Shown in pieces: positions 27,500 to 34,949 of a stretch of DNA of 64,000 bases. The position numbers and the translations under genes are program-made. The notes beneath the pieces are model-generated. The model saw only the letters and a list, made by a program, of their open reading frames with translations. It did not search any database and was not told the DNA's origin. The stretch lies in assembly GCA_020161265.1 (NCBI GenBank), contig JAIUOC010000013.1:62001-126000 (forward strand), given 5' to 3'. The first letter of the stretch is position 1, and each line of letters opens with the position of its first letter. The stretch is from Chloroflexota bacterium. GTDB lineage: Bacteria; Chloroflexota; Chloroflexia; Chloroflexales; Herpetosiphonaceae.

Positions 27500-27650
27500 C
27501 ATGAAAGTATGAATGATGAATTATGAAGGATGAAACGCCAGGCTATGGGGCGGATGGAACATACCGTGTATTTGATTAATCTATTAATTCCTATCGCCAA
27601 AAGCCCATAGCCATCCGTCGTGTACCTTCGTGTCCTTCGTGGATCAAACC
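27500..27650. repeat. Intergenic region with dispersed quasi-repeat modules
   Basis: Between copZ and the next gene: GAATGATGAATTATGAAGGA (27511-27530) and TCGTGTACCTTCGTGTCC plus TTCGTGGATC (27617-27645). Both modules recur elsewhere in the window. No gene is apparent in this stretch. Confidence 0.6.
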
Positions 27651-27724
27651 CGATCTGCTCGTGCTTGACATTTTCGCCATGGTAACGCAGATTGAGCCAG
27701 GATTATTTTGATTTAGGTTGATCT

Positions 27725-28870
27725 ATGAAAATTGGCTTTTTGATTGATGATCATATGCACCGCGCTGGTGGCATTCAGGTATATGTTCGTGGTTTGTACC
27801 ATTATTTTCAAAGCAAAGGTCATGAGGTGGTGATTTTTGCTGGTGGTAGTCAGTTTGATAATAGCAAATTGGCTGAGCGCGTTATCTCGTTGGGTGTTTC
27901 GATTCCGACGTATGGCAGCGGTTCAAGCACCTCACTGCCAATCTGTATCGAATCGAATCGCCGCTTACGCGAGATTTTGGCCGAAGAGGCTTGCGATGTT
28001 TTGCATGTTCAATCGTTGCACTCGCCGACATTGAGCGGGCGACTTTTAGCAAATTCCAAGGCTTGCCATGTTTCAACCTTTCATATTCGGGTTGATGAGG
28101 CGTGGAAATTACAGGCCTTGCGTTTGGCAACCTCACTTGGCCCCGATTTATATCGCCATATCCATGGACGAATCGCTGGCTCGCAGGCGGCACTCGAAAC
28201 GGCGCAGGCAATTTTTGGCACCAAAGCCGAATATACAATTATTGCCAGTGGCATCACGATTGATCGCTTTGATGCAGCGGTGAATTTGCCACGCTTGCAT
28301 CAATATAACGATGATAAAATTACGCTCTTCACACTTGGCCGCTTGGAGCAACGCAAGGGCGTAGAGTATCTGCTGCGGGCTTATGCCTTGCTCCAAAAGG
28401 ATTATCCCAACCAATTGCGCTTGGTGATTGCTGGCGATGGGCCATTACGCGAAGAATTACAAGCCTTGGCAGCCCAATTGCACTTGACCGATGTCGAATG
28501 GCTGGGCTATGTGACCGATTTAGCCTTGCCGCATTTGATGGCGAGTGCTGATATTTTTTGTGCACCAGCGATTGGCCAAGAGAGCTTTGGCTACGTATTG
28601 GTTGAGGCCATGGCGGTAGGTTTGCCAATTGTGGCGGCAGCTAATGCAGGCTATGCGGGAGTTTTAGCCAATCATCCAGGTAATTTAGCAGTGCCGCCAC
28701 GCGATCCACGATCAATGGCTGGGGCAATTGCCAGTTTTATTGCTAGCCCTGCTGCTCGCAAACACCTGCGCCAATTAAATCTACAAGCAGCCAAAGGCTA
28801 TAGTTGGCAAATGATTGGCGACCAAATTATGGAATTCTACAAAAAAACAATGGCCCAAACTGTGCAATAG
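27725..28870 (+). CDS. Family 4 (GT-B) glycosyltransferase
   Basis: A 381-residue sugar transferase. N-terminal domain: IGFLIDDHMHRAGGIQVYVRGL (GGIxxYV acceptor loop). C-terminal donor domain: LFTLGRLEQRKGVEYLLRAY, LVIAGDGPLREELQALA, VEWLGYVTD and the ExxxxxxxE-type motif in PAIGQESFGYVLVEAMAVGLPIVA near residue 290. These match GT4 enzymes that build phosphatidylinositol mannosides or exopolysaccharide. It stands alone with no adjacent partner enzyme, so the acceptor cannot be named. The ribosome-binding site is modest (TTAGG). Confidence 0.92.
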   Translation: MKIGFLIDDHMHRAGGIQVYVRGLYHYFQSKGHEVVIFAGGSQFDNSKLAERVISLGVSIPTYGSGSSTSLPICIESNRRLREILAEEACDVLHVQSLHSPTLSGRLLANSKACHVSTFHIRVDEAWKLQALRLATSLGPDLYRHIHGRIAGSQAALETAQAIFGTKAEYTIIASGITIDRFDAAVNLPRLHQYNDDKITLFTLGRLEQRKGVEYLLRAYALLQKDYPNQLRLVIAGDGPLREELQALAAQLHLTDVEWLGYVTDLALPHLMASADIFCAPAIGQESFGYVLVEAMAVGLPIVAAANAGYAGVLANHPGNLAVPPRDPRSMAGAIASFIASPAARKHLRQLNLQAAKGYSWQMIGDQIMEFYKKTMAQTVQ

Positions 28871-29010
28871 TACCAAGAGCCTAAGCAGTTTTTTGTGTAG
28901 TTTGCATAACAGGTGCTTAATAATCTTGTGCTATAGTATGGCTATGCCAACGGTGGCAACGAACCCCAATGTGGTGGATTCTAACGATGAGCTATCTAGA
29001 GGAGGCGCAT

Positions 29011-29217
29011 ATGCGTTCCCATGATTATTCAATCGAAGAAGCCGCCGGATTAATGCAGCTCTCCGAAGATACCGTGCGGCGTTGGGTTAGCAAAAAGTTG
29101 ATTGGCTCGTATCAACTTGGGCGTGGCTGGCGAATTTCCGAAGACGAGATTCAGAATATTTTGACGGCACGACACGAAATGGAGCAAGAACGCCAATTTG
29201 CCCCAAGTGCAGCCTAA
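29011..29217 (+). CDS. Small excisionase/MerR-type helix-turn-helix DNA-binding protein
   Basis: A 68-residue HTH_17-type protein: YSIEEAAGLMQLSEDTVRRWVSKKLIGSYQLGRGWRISEDEI, the pattern used by MerR-like and excisionase-family regulators (helix-turn-helix, then a wing with RxWRI). The ATG at 29011 has a perfect AGGAGG five bases upstream; frame extension to 28969 is unneeded. No integrase or phage gene is near, so it is more likely a stand-alone regulator than a phage excisionase. A strong terminator follows. Confidence 0.85.
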   Translation: MRSHDYSIEEAAGLMQLSEDTVRRWVSKKLIGSYQLGRGWRISEDEIQNILTARHEMEQERQFAPSAA

Positions 29218-29245
29218 GTTCCAAAATATCCTTGCAGACAACACA

Positions 29246-29280
29246 AATCAGGCTGGATTCTTAGCGAATCCAGCCTGATT
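29246..29280 (+). terminator. Intrinsic terminator after the HTH gene
   Basis: A perfect inverted repeat with 15-bp arms (AATCAGGCTGGATTC / GAATCCAGCCTGATT) and a five-base loop, followed by CATTATTATTTT. It could also serve the convergent gene ending at 29327. Confidence 0.85.
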
Positions 29281-29326
29281 CATTATTATTTTCCACAAAA
29301 AATAGTTATATATCATGATTGTATAA

Positions 29327-29866
29327 TCAATTACCAATTTCGGATGAATTAGCGATCAAGTAAAATCCAATAATAAAATTCAAGAAAATAGAGATAACCA
29401 GGAATAAAGATATATTTGTTGATGTTATATAAATATGTCCAAAGTTTATAAAAATTATTGGAATAATACTAGAATTTAAAATAATCCATAAATAACTTTT
29501 TTTAATATATCTTCTAAGCATTATCCATTGTGTAAAGCTAAATATAAATGCCATACTTGTAACTGCAAAAATAGTATAATCGGTTCTCATTCCTCTAAAA
29601 ACATTTGAAGGATTAGTTTGAATTTGAGGTATATCCAGAGATTCATAAATAGATTGAACTGTTATAGCTCCGAAGGGAGATATGATAAGCCCAATGATTG
29701 TGGCTAATATCCAATATTTGCCATCACTTCTCCACATAATGGTTAATAAATCCCACAATGATATCCAACGTTTTCGATGAATAAGCCACTCTCCACAATA
29801 GCGGCATTTCTGTGCTCCAGCAATAATATTTTCTTTACAATAAGGGCATGTTATTACATTTTCCAT
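29327..29866 (-). CDS. AT-rich zinc-ribbon membrane protein of unknown function
   Basis: A 179-residue protein whose N terminus is a CxxC...CxxC zinc ribbon (CPYCKENII, CRYCGEWL at residues 8-27), followed by about four hydrophobic helices. The start at 29866 has AAGGA seven bases upstream. The gene and the 249 bases behind it are far more AT-rich than the flanking copper and menaquinone genes, which points to separate acquisition. Zinc-ribbon plus membrane proteins are common in bacteria but have no single known function. I do not recognise the family. The 29867-30115 stretch upstream holds no other gene that I can see. Confidence 0.65.
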   Translation of the reverse strand: MENVITCPYCKENIIAGAQKCRYCGEWLIHRKRWISLWDLLTIMWRSDGKYWILATIIGLIISPFGAITVQSIYESLDIPQIQTNPSNVFRGMRTDYTIFAVTSMAFIFSFTQWIMLRRYIKKSYLWIILNSSIIPIIFINFGHIYITSTNISLFLVISIFLNFIIGFYLIANSSEIGN

Positions 29867-30115
29867 CCCACTATCCTTCCATAGTTAGAAATAGAATCTA
29901 TTGCACTTTCTACTCAAAGGTAGTTTTAATCGAAATTCGATTGATAGTAATTATGGCTGAATATTCAGGGCAATAAAGGTATAGTTCTCGCATTATAACA
30001 TGTGTTAGGGAAATGTATATACAATATTTCATATCAAACAATAGGAATTTCTAGTGGAGAAGCCCTTATTGTTATCAACTTTAAAATTTGATGCGGCCAT
30101 ATCGATTTTGTAGAT

Positions 30116-30826
30116 CTATTTTGTGGCGATATGCACGGCAACCGCACCAAAACCAAGTTGCTTCCACGTCACATCGCGCCAGCCGCATTCGGCGATAATC
30201 TGGGCTAGCTCAGGTGGTTGCGGAAAGATCGAAGCTGATTGGGGCAAGTAGGTATAGGCGCGATTGTTACCACCAACAATACTGCCAATAATCGGCACAA
30301 TGTTGTTGAAATAGAACTGATGGCCCCAACGTACCAAGGGATTTTTAGGCCGCGCAACTTCCAAACATGCTAATTTGCCCCCTGGCTTGGTTACCCGTGC
30401 CATCTCGCTAAATGCTTGGCGAATATCCACAATATTGCGCATGGCAAAGCCTGTTGTCACAATATCGAATGCCTCATCCTCGAAAGGCAAGTGCATGCCA
30501 TCGCCATTGATAAAGCTATGTCCAAGCGTATCTTGCTCGCGTTTGGCTTGACCAGCTTGCATCATCGCCAAGGTAAAATCCAGCCCAACGACGTTGAGCT
30601 GGGGCATGGCTTGTTGCAAAATCGGCAGAAAATCGCCAGTGCCCGAGCCAACATCCAAGGCCCACATCGCTTGCGGCTGTTTGATGCGTTTGGTTGCCCA
30701 ACGTCGCCAGCCTTGATCAAGCCCAAACGTCATTAGCCGATTCATCAGATCATAGCGTTGGGCAATTGCTGTGAACATGGCATTGACATAGACCGCCTTC
30801 TGATCGGATTGTGGCAAAACTGACAT
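30116..30826 (-). CDS. ubiE: Demethylmenaquinone/ubiquinone C-methyltransferase, UbiE/MenG family
   Basis: AdoMet-dependent methylation of the quinone ring in menaquinone synthesis. The 236-residue protein has the family hallmarks: YDLMNRLMTFGLDQGWRR near the N terminus, LDVGSGTGDFLPIL (motif I, residues ~58-71), VVGLDFTLAMM, and DIVTTGFAMRNIVDIRQAFSE. Length fits. Its ATG shares one base with the stop TAA of ubiX (TAATG), so they are translationally coupled. In a Chloroflexota host the quinone should be menaquinone, so menG may be the more fitting name. Confidence 0.92.
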   Translation of the reverse strand: MSVLPQSDQKAVYVNAMFTAIAQRYDLMNRLMTFGLDQGWRRWATKRIKQPQAMWALDVGSGTGDFLPILQQAMPQLNVVGLDFTLAMMQAGQAKREQDTLGHSFINGDGMHLPFEDEAFDIVTTGFAMRNIVDIRQAFSEMARVTKPGGKLACLEVARPKNPLVRWGHQFYFNNIVPIIGSIVGGNNRAYTYLPQSASIFPQPPELAQIIAECGWRDVTWKQLGFGAVAVHIATK

Positions 30827-31425
30827 TATTCAAGCTCCAAGCCAGCCCATTGCTGGTTACTATCAAGCTCAGGGCTTAGCCCCAAGGCGACTAAAGCGCG
30901 GGCCGCTACAAAATCGACCACCTCGGCAACTGTGGTTGGGCGAGCATAGAAATTGGGCATTGGCGGCACAAGTCGCACGCCACGTTGCGCTAAACGCAGC
31001 ATATTTTCCAAATGCACGCTCGATAGCGGCGTTTCACGCGGGACGACGACCAAGCGCCGTCCCTCTTTTTGGGTTACATCGGCCACCCGCAGCAGCAAAT
31101 TGTTGGCAAAACCAGCCGCCAAGGCCGCAACTGTGCCCATCGAGCAGGGCACAATCAGCATGCCATAGACCGGATACGAACCGCTAGCAATCGTCGCCGC
31201 TTGATTATTGGGATTATGCTCGGTGATCAGGCCTGAAGCCTGCCAACGCGCCACGGCTTCAGCCCAAGGATAGCCTTGTTCTTGTCGCCAAACGATCCGA
31301 GCTGATGACGTAGCAATCAACTCAATCGGGTGTTCCAACGCGATCAAACGCTCGATCACCCGATCGGCGAGGGCTGCTCCACTCGCACCGCTAACCCCAA
31401 CCACCACTGGCAAACGCTTACTCAT
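30826..31425 (-). CDS. ubiX: Flavin prenyltransferase UbiX
   Basis: Makes prenylated FMN, the cofactor of UbiD-type decarboxylases. The 199-residue protein begins MSKRLPVVVGVSGASGAALA (the flavin-binding GxSGAxG loop), and contains VPCSMGTVAALAAGFANNLLLRVADV and RRLVVVPRETPLSSVHLENM, characteristic of UbiX. The start is placed at ATG 31425, the position homologous to known UbiX proteins; the frame remains open upstream but overlaps the PHP gene antisense-free on the same strand. It overlaps the PHP-domain gene stop by 8 bases and ubiE by one base: a tight three-gene unit. No ubiD in the window. Confidence 0.92.
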   Translation of the reverse strand: MSKRLPVVVGVSGASGAALADRVIERLIALEHPIELIATSSARIVWRQEQGYPWAEAVARWQASGLITEHNPNNQAATIASGSYPVYGMLIVPCSMGTVAALAAGFANNLLLRVADVTQKEGRRLVVVPRETPLSSVHLENMLRLAQRGVRLVPPMPNFYARPTTVAEVVDFVAARALVALGLSPELDSNQQWAGLELE

Positions 31426-33751
31426 CGTCCCATAGCTCCAATAATTCGCGCCATTCGTTTTCAAGTTCCTCGCGGCGGGCAGCATAGTAGATATGATCCA
31501 CGCCATCTTCATCGCGATAAACGAGATCAACCTGTGAGCGCATTGGCCGCATATAGCCGATATTGCCCCACCAACGTACTGAAGCCTCGTCGATTGGCAG
31601 ATCTTCAAGGAACATGCGTGCAGCATATTCGCGAACTGTGCCTTGCTCCAGATCTTGGTCGCGCCATGGGTCGCTGACCTCGCCGCTGCGCAAATTGCGG
31701 AAGCGGAACGAGCGGCCAAAATCGCTTTCTTCCATCGACACAACTTCGATGCCAGTAGTTGGCGGCTTGACCCGAATCAAATTGAGCCAAGCTTCGGTCA
31801 ATTTGGCGCGAGTTACATCGTTGAAGGTTTGAAAATCTTCATCTTCTTTATTTTTCATGGCCAGATCAAAGCGAATTTTTTCATCGTTGCCGTAAATTCG
31901 CCAAAGCCCGCCACGGCCTTTCCAACGATATTTGCGATCGCCCCAAGGCATCCAATCATCTTCGCCATCGGTTTGCTCATCGTCGATCGGCGCAGTAAAG
32001 CCACGTGGCGCACTGATTGGTGCATGATCATCGTTGACATTCAGATCAACGCCAAAATTATCGTTGATGCCAAGCAATGAACGCCAACCTTCGCCAAGCC
32101 CCCATTCAGAAACGCCATAGAAAATATGGTCGATCACGCCTGAGGCATCGCGATGAATCAGATCGTATTTGGTGCGATTGCCTTGTTGGAAGGTACGCCA
32201 TACGCCGAGCCGCCCATACCAACGCACATCTTCGTTGAGGTCGATTTTGGCATCGCGCAATTCTTCGTGGCGAGCGATGGCATAGGCCCACAAACCTTGG
32301 GCACGATCACGCTCAACCCCAGTGGTGGTGCGCAAATCACGTACTTCATAGGTCCAAACTGCGTTACGTTTTTGCTCGCTAACAATCTCGACCCCAGAGC
32401 GTGGCAATTCCAAATCTTCGCCATTATCGAGTGGTGACATGGTGCTACGCACCAAAGCGCGGCGGGCTAATTGCAATAATTCTTCGCGATTCGCGACATG
32501 GGTTTGATCGTCGCGGCGCACATAAACCGAGCCATTGCTTGCGACGTAAGGCGGCAATTCATCAGTTTTAACTTCGACCCGCACCACATCGCGTTCTTGA
32601 TATTGCATTAATTCTAGGCTGAGGCTGGGTTGAGGATCAAGATGTTGGGCTACGAGGTGCTTAATTTGCTCGCTAATTACGGTTGGCGAGACAGTTTGCT
32701 CGCCATCAGTCCCGATTAACAAAACTCCACCATCGGCGTTAGCGAGGGCAGCTATATCGTGCCAAGCTTGCGCCAAATACTCCTCGGTTGCCGGACGGGC
32801 AATTAAGTGGCGCGAATCGCCATTCAGTCGCACGTTATCAATCTCCCATTGCTTTTGGTCGCGGCGTGGCACGCGAACCTTATCGATTTGCTTGCTATTG
32901 AACAAAGCTTTGAGCGCATCGAACGAGGCTTCGGGCAATAAGGCCTCAAAATAACGATCGCCTACGCCATAGACTTTTTTGCTTTCTGGGTCATCGGCAT
33001 CAGCCCGACTGATGCGATGGGCATCGGAGCCTTGGATGCAAAACATTGGCCGTTCGTAATAGCTATGTTGGCCATTATAAAAATTTGGGCTGAGGTAGCT
33101 CTCGTGCGAGGCATAGAAATGCACAAATTCTAAGGCGTGCAAATAGGGGCTTTGGGTGGCGGCAACCCGTGATTGACCGCTATTGCCAAAGCGAATTGAC
33201 TCGCTAACGACACCCGCATGGGCATTGACATGGGCGGCGATCACAATCCCGCCAGCGCGATGAATAATTTCGTAGGCTTCGGTCACATGTTTGGTGTTGG
33301 AGATAGAGCACGAGCCAGCTTTTAATTCTTGGGCGGGAATCCCCAATTGCAACAAAACCGCTTCGAGCACACTTAATGGGGTAGTCGGGGCAAAAAGTGC
33401 CAAAATATGCGAGCCATAATGGCTAGTAAACTCAAAACCAGGCAGCACCGTCAATTGGGCTAGCAATTGTTGATATTCGCCGTAGCGTTCGCGCTCCTCG
33501 GGCGTACAGCGATCGGCTTGGACAAAACGTTCGAGTAAGGCCAGTTCATCGCGAAATTGTTCATAGCCGCGAATCGTATTGTGGTCGGTAAAGGCAATAA
33601 TATCGAGTTGGTGGGCGGCAGCAGCCCGCAAAATATCGAGATAACTTACCTCTGGTTCAGCATAATCTTCAGATGCTGGTGTATGGATATGTAAATCTAA
33701 ACGCATCCATCGCTCGGAAATCGCAGATACCTGCTCATCGCTAAAGGTCAT
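31418..33751 (-). CDS. PHP-domain protein fused to AlbA_2-like domain and C-terminal repeats
   Basis: A 777-residue multi-domain protein. The N-terminal PHP phosphoesterase-type domain shows MRLDLHIHTPASED, IIAFTDHNTIRGYEQF and further His-rich positions (HIL, HVNAHAG, SDAHRIS) for metal binding. From about residue 320 a Schlafen AlbA_2-type domain follows (IAALANADGGVLLIGTDGE, PPYVASNGSVYVRRDDQTH). The C-terminal ~280 residues hold three diverged copies of a W-x-G-x-x-G-x-W/M-R repeat with DLxxRDxxGVxDHIxY. PHP plus AlbA_2 suggests a nucleic-acid or nucleotide-directed hydrolase; function unknown. It overlaps ubiX, yet is not an obvious quinone enzyme. Confidence 0.8.
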   Translation of the reverse strand: MTFSDEQVSAISERWMRLDLHIHTPASEDYAEPEVSYLDILRAAAAHQLDIIAFTDHNTIRGYEQFRDELALLERFVQADRCTPEERERYGEYQQLLAQLTVLPGFEFTSHYGSHILALFAPTTPLSVLEAVLLQLGIPAQELKAGSCSISNTKHVTEAYEIIHRAGGIVIAAHVNAHAGVVSESIRFGNSGQSRVAATQSPYLHALEFVHFYASHESYLSPNFYNGQHSYYERPMFCIQGSDAHRISRADADDPESKKVYGVGDRYFEALLPEASFDALKALFNSKQIDKVRVPRRDQKQWEIDNVRLNGDSRHLIARPATEEYLAQAWHDIAALANADGGVLLIGTDGEQTVSPTVISEQIKHLVAQHLDPQPSLSLELMQYQERDVVRVEVKTDELPPYVASNGSVYVRRDDQTHVANREELLQLARRALVRSTMSPLDNGEDLELPRSGVEIVSEQKRNAVWTYEVRDLRTTTGVERDRAQGLWAYAIARHEELRDAKIDLNEDVRWYGRLGVWRTFQQGNRTKYDLIHRDASGVIDHIFYGVSEWGLGEGWRSLLGINDNFGVDLNVNDDHAPISAPRGFTAPIDDEQTDGEDDWMPWGDRKYRWKGRGGLWRIYGNDEKIRFDLAMKNKEDEDFQTFNDVTRAKLTEAWLNLIRVKPPTTGIEVVSMEESDFGRSFRFRNLRSGEVSDPWRDQDLEQGTVREYAARMFLEDLPIDEASVRWWGNIGYMRPMRSQVDLVYRDEDGVDHIYYAARREELENEWRELLELWDDE

Positions 33752-33897
33752 TTTCCGTTTTACTCCATCAAGATCAATGTTTTTATTTCGCCAAAAACTC
33801 TCGACTTCTCAAGCCGATTTTGCCCGTCATGATACCTCAATCTGCTCAGAGCAGCAATTTACTTAAAATTGACCAATCGATCGCAAATATGTTCTAC

Positions 33898-33913
33898 TGT
33901 TTCCCGTGAAACC
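33898..33913 (-). promoter_or_regulatory. parS: parS-like ParB-binding site, variant
   Basis: TGTTTCCCGTGAAACC matches the bacterial parS consensus TGTTTCACGTGAAACA at 14 of 16 positions. On the minus strand it reads GGTTTCACGGGAAACA, sharing the CACGGGAAACA core with the site at 34161 but in the opposite direction, so the pair brackets the DnaA boxes symmetrically. Confidence 0.5.
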
Positions 33914-34160
33914 ATTAATTTCTCGCTATTTTGGCTTAGTTATCAAGAAGTTATCCACAGCATGTGGATAACTTTGGTTAATTGCTAATGTGGAAAAGCT
34001 GTGGGTAATGTGCATAACATAGCCAAATTAGGCATTAACGTTAATTCAATGTTAAGCAACCGCAGATCGTTGTGCATATGTTTCACAAGTTGGGACAAGC
34101 CTTGCCTACAAAAACAGCGTACCCTTGCCAAAGAGCACGCTGTCTGATCAAACTGCTAAA

Positions 34161-34176
34161 TGTTTCACGGGAAACA
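34161..34176 (+). promoter_or_regulatory. parS: parS-like ParB-binding site
   Basis: TGTTTCACGGGAAACA, 15 of 16 matches to the parS consensus. It ends one base before the stop codon of the metal-dependent hydrolase gene at 34178. Confidence 0.65.
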
Positions 34177-34177
34177 T

Positions 34178-34903
34178 TTAGGCTGGGTAAGTCCAAGCCT
34201 CGCCTGGTTGCAACGCAACGATTTCGGTGTTGAGCTGAAGTTTGTTCAATTCGCTCTGCAACGCTGCGGGGTTACCATGCAAAGCTGGGAATGTGCCATA
34301 GTGTTCGGGGATGGCAAATTTAGAGCCAATTAATTTGAGTGCATGCGCCGCTTGGCGTGGCCCCATGGTATAAAAATCGCCAATTGGCAAGATGGTCACA
34401 TTCGGCTGATAAATCTCGCCCATCAGGGCCATATCGCCGTGAACACAGGTATCGCCAGTGTGATACACCACGCAGCCATCGGAAAATTCGAGGATAAAGC
34501 CACAAGGATCGCCCAAGTAGAGCGAAATACTGCCGCTACTGATGCTGCTGCTGTGGTGTGCTGTGGTTAAGGTTGCTTTGATTCCAGCAATCTCGATACA
34601 ACCACCTTTGTTGAAGCCAATACATTGTGTCGCATCGACACCTTGGCCTTGCACCCAACCAATCAGTTCAACGATGCCAGCAACTGGAGCTTTGGTTTGC
34701 TGCGCCAGCGTGATAGCGTTACCAGTATGATCCATATGACCATGCGTAAGCAAAATTGCATCGACATTTTCGAGTTCAGCTTTGGCAGACTCGGGGAAAC
34801 TAGGATTGCCCTCGTACCAAGGGTCAAGCACAATTCGTTTGCCTTCGGGCGTGACAAATAAAAAGCTGGCGTGACCAAGCCAAGTGATGGTTGTGTTGGC
34901 CAT
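34178..34903 (-). CDS. Metallo-beta-lactamase-fold hydrolase, UPF0173 family
   Basis: A 241-residue predicted metal-dependent hydrolase. Motifs: TWLGHASFLF at the N terminus, LLTHGHMDHTGNAI (HxHxDH metal site, residues ~53-60), TTAHHSS, YHTGDTCVHGDM (metal-bridging Asp) and PEHYGTFPALHG near the end. These and the length match the UPF0173 family (YtkL-like), whose substrate is not established. The ATG at 34903 is chosen because AGGAG lies eight bases upstream; the frame is open to 35164 but that part overlaps the glycosidase gene and lacks homology. The stop is immediately beside a parS-like site. Confidence 0.9.
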   Translation of the reverse strand: MANTTITWLGHASFLFVTPEGKRIVLDPWYEGNPSFPESAKAELENVDAILLTHGHMDHTGNAITLAQQTKAPVAGIVELIGWVQGQGVDATQCIGFNKGGCIEIAGIKATLTTAHHSSSISSGSISLYLGDPCGFILEFSDGCVVYHTGDTCVHGDMALMGEIYQPNVTILPIGDFYTMGPRQAAHALKLIGSKFAIPEHYGTFPALHGNPAALQSELNKLQLNTEIVALQPGEAWTYPA

Positions 34904-34949
34904 GAAATAATCTCCTTGCACACCAATAATCCAACTACTCGCTAAAATT

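Larger units (their letters stand above)
33752..34177. other. Candidate replication-origin region (DnaA-box cluster flanked by parS-like sites)
   Basis: A 425-base gene-free stretch. It holds two perfect DnaA boxes in inverted orientation four bases apart (TTATCCACA at 33951-33959, TGTGGATAA at 33963-33971) and three one-mismatch boxes: TGTGGAAAA (33989), TGTGGGTAA (34000), TGTGCATAA (34009). A weaker TGTGCATAT lies near 34071, giving six box-like sequences in about 130 bases. AT-rich stretches such as GGCATTAACGTTAATTC adjoin. parS-like sites lie on both flanks (33898-33913 and 34161-34176). This is the layout expected of a chromosomal origin or a DnaA-regulated centre. dnaA and dnaN are not in the window; gyrB is about 20 kb away. 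Confidence 0.55.

Noticed and set aside
31426-31743. N-terminal extension of ubiX to 31743
   Set aside because: It overlaps the 3' end of the PHP gene in another frame and lacks any match to UbiX, whose N terminus starts at 31425.
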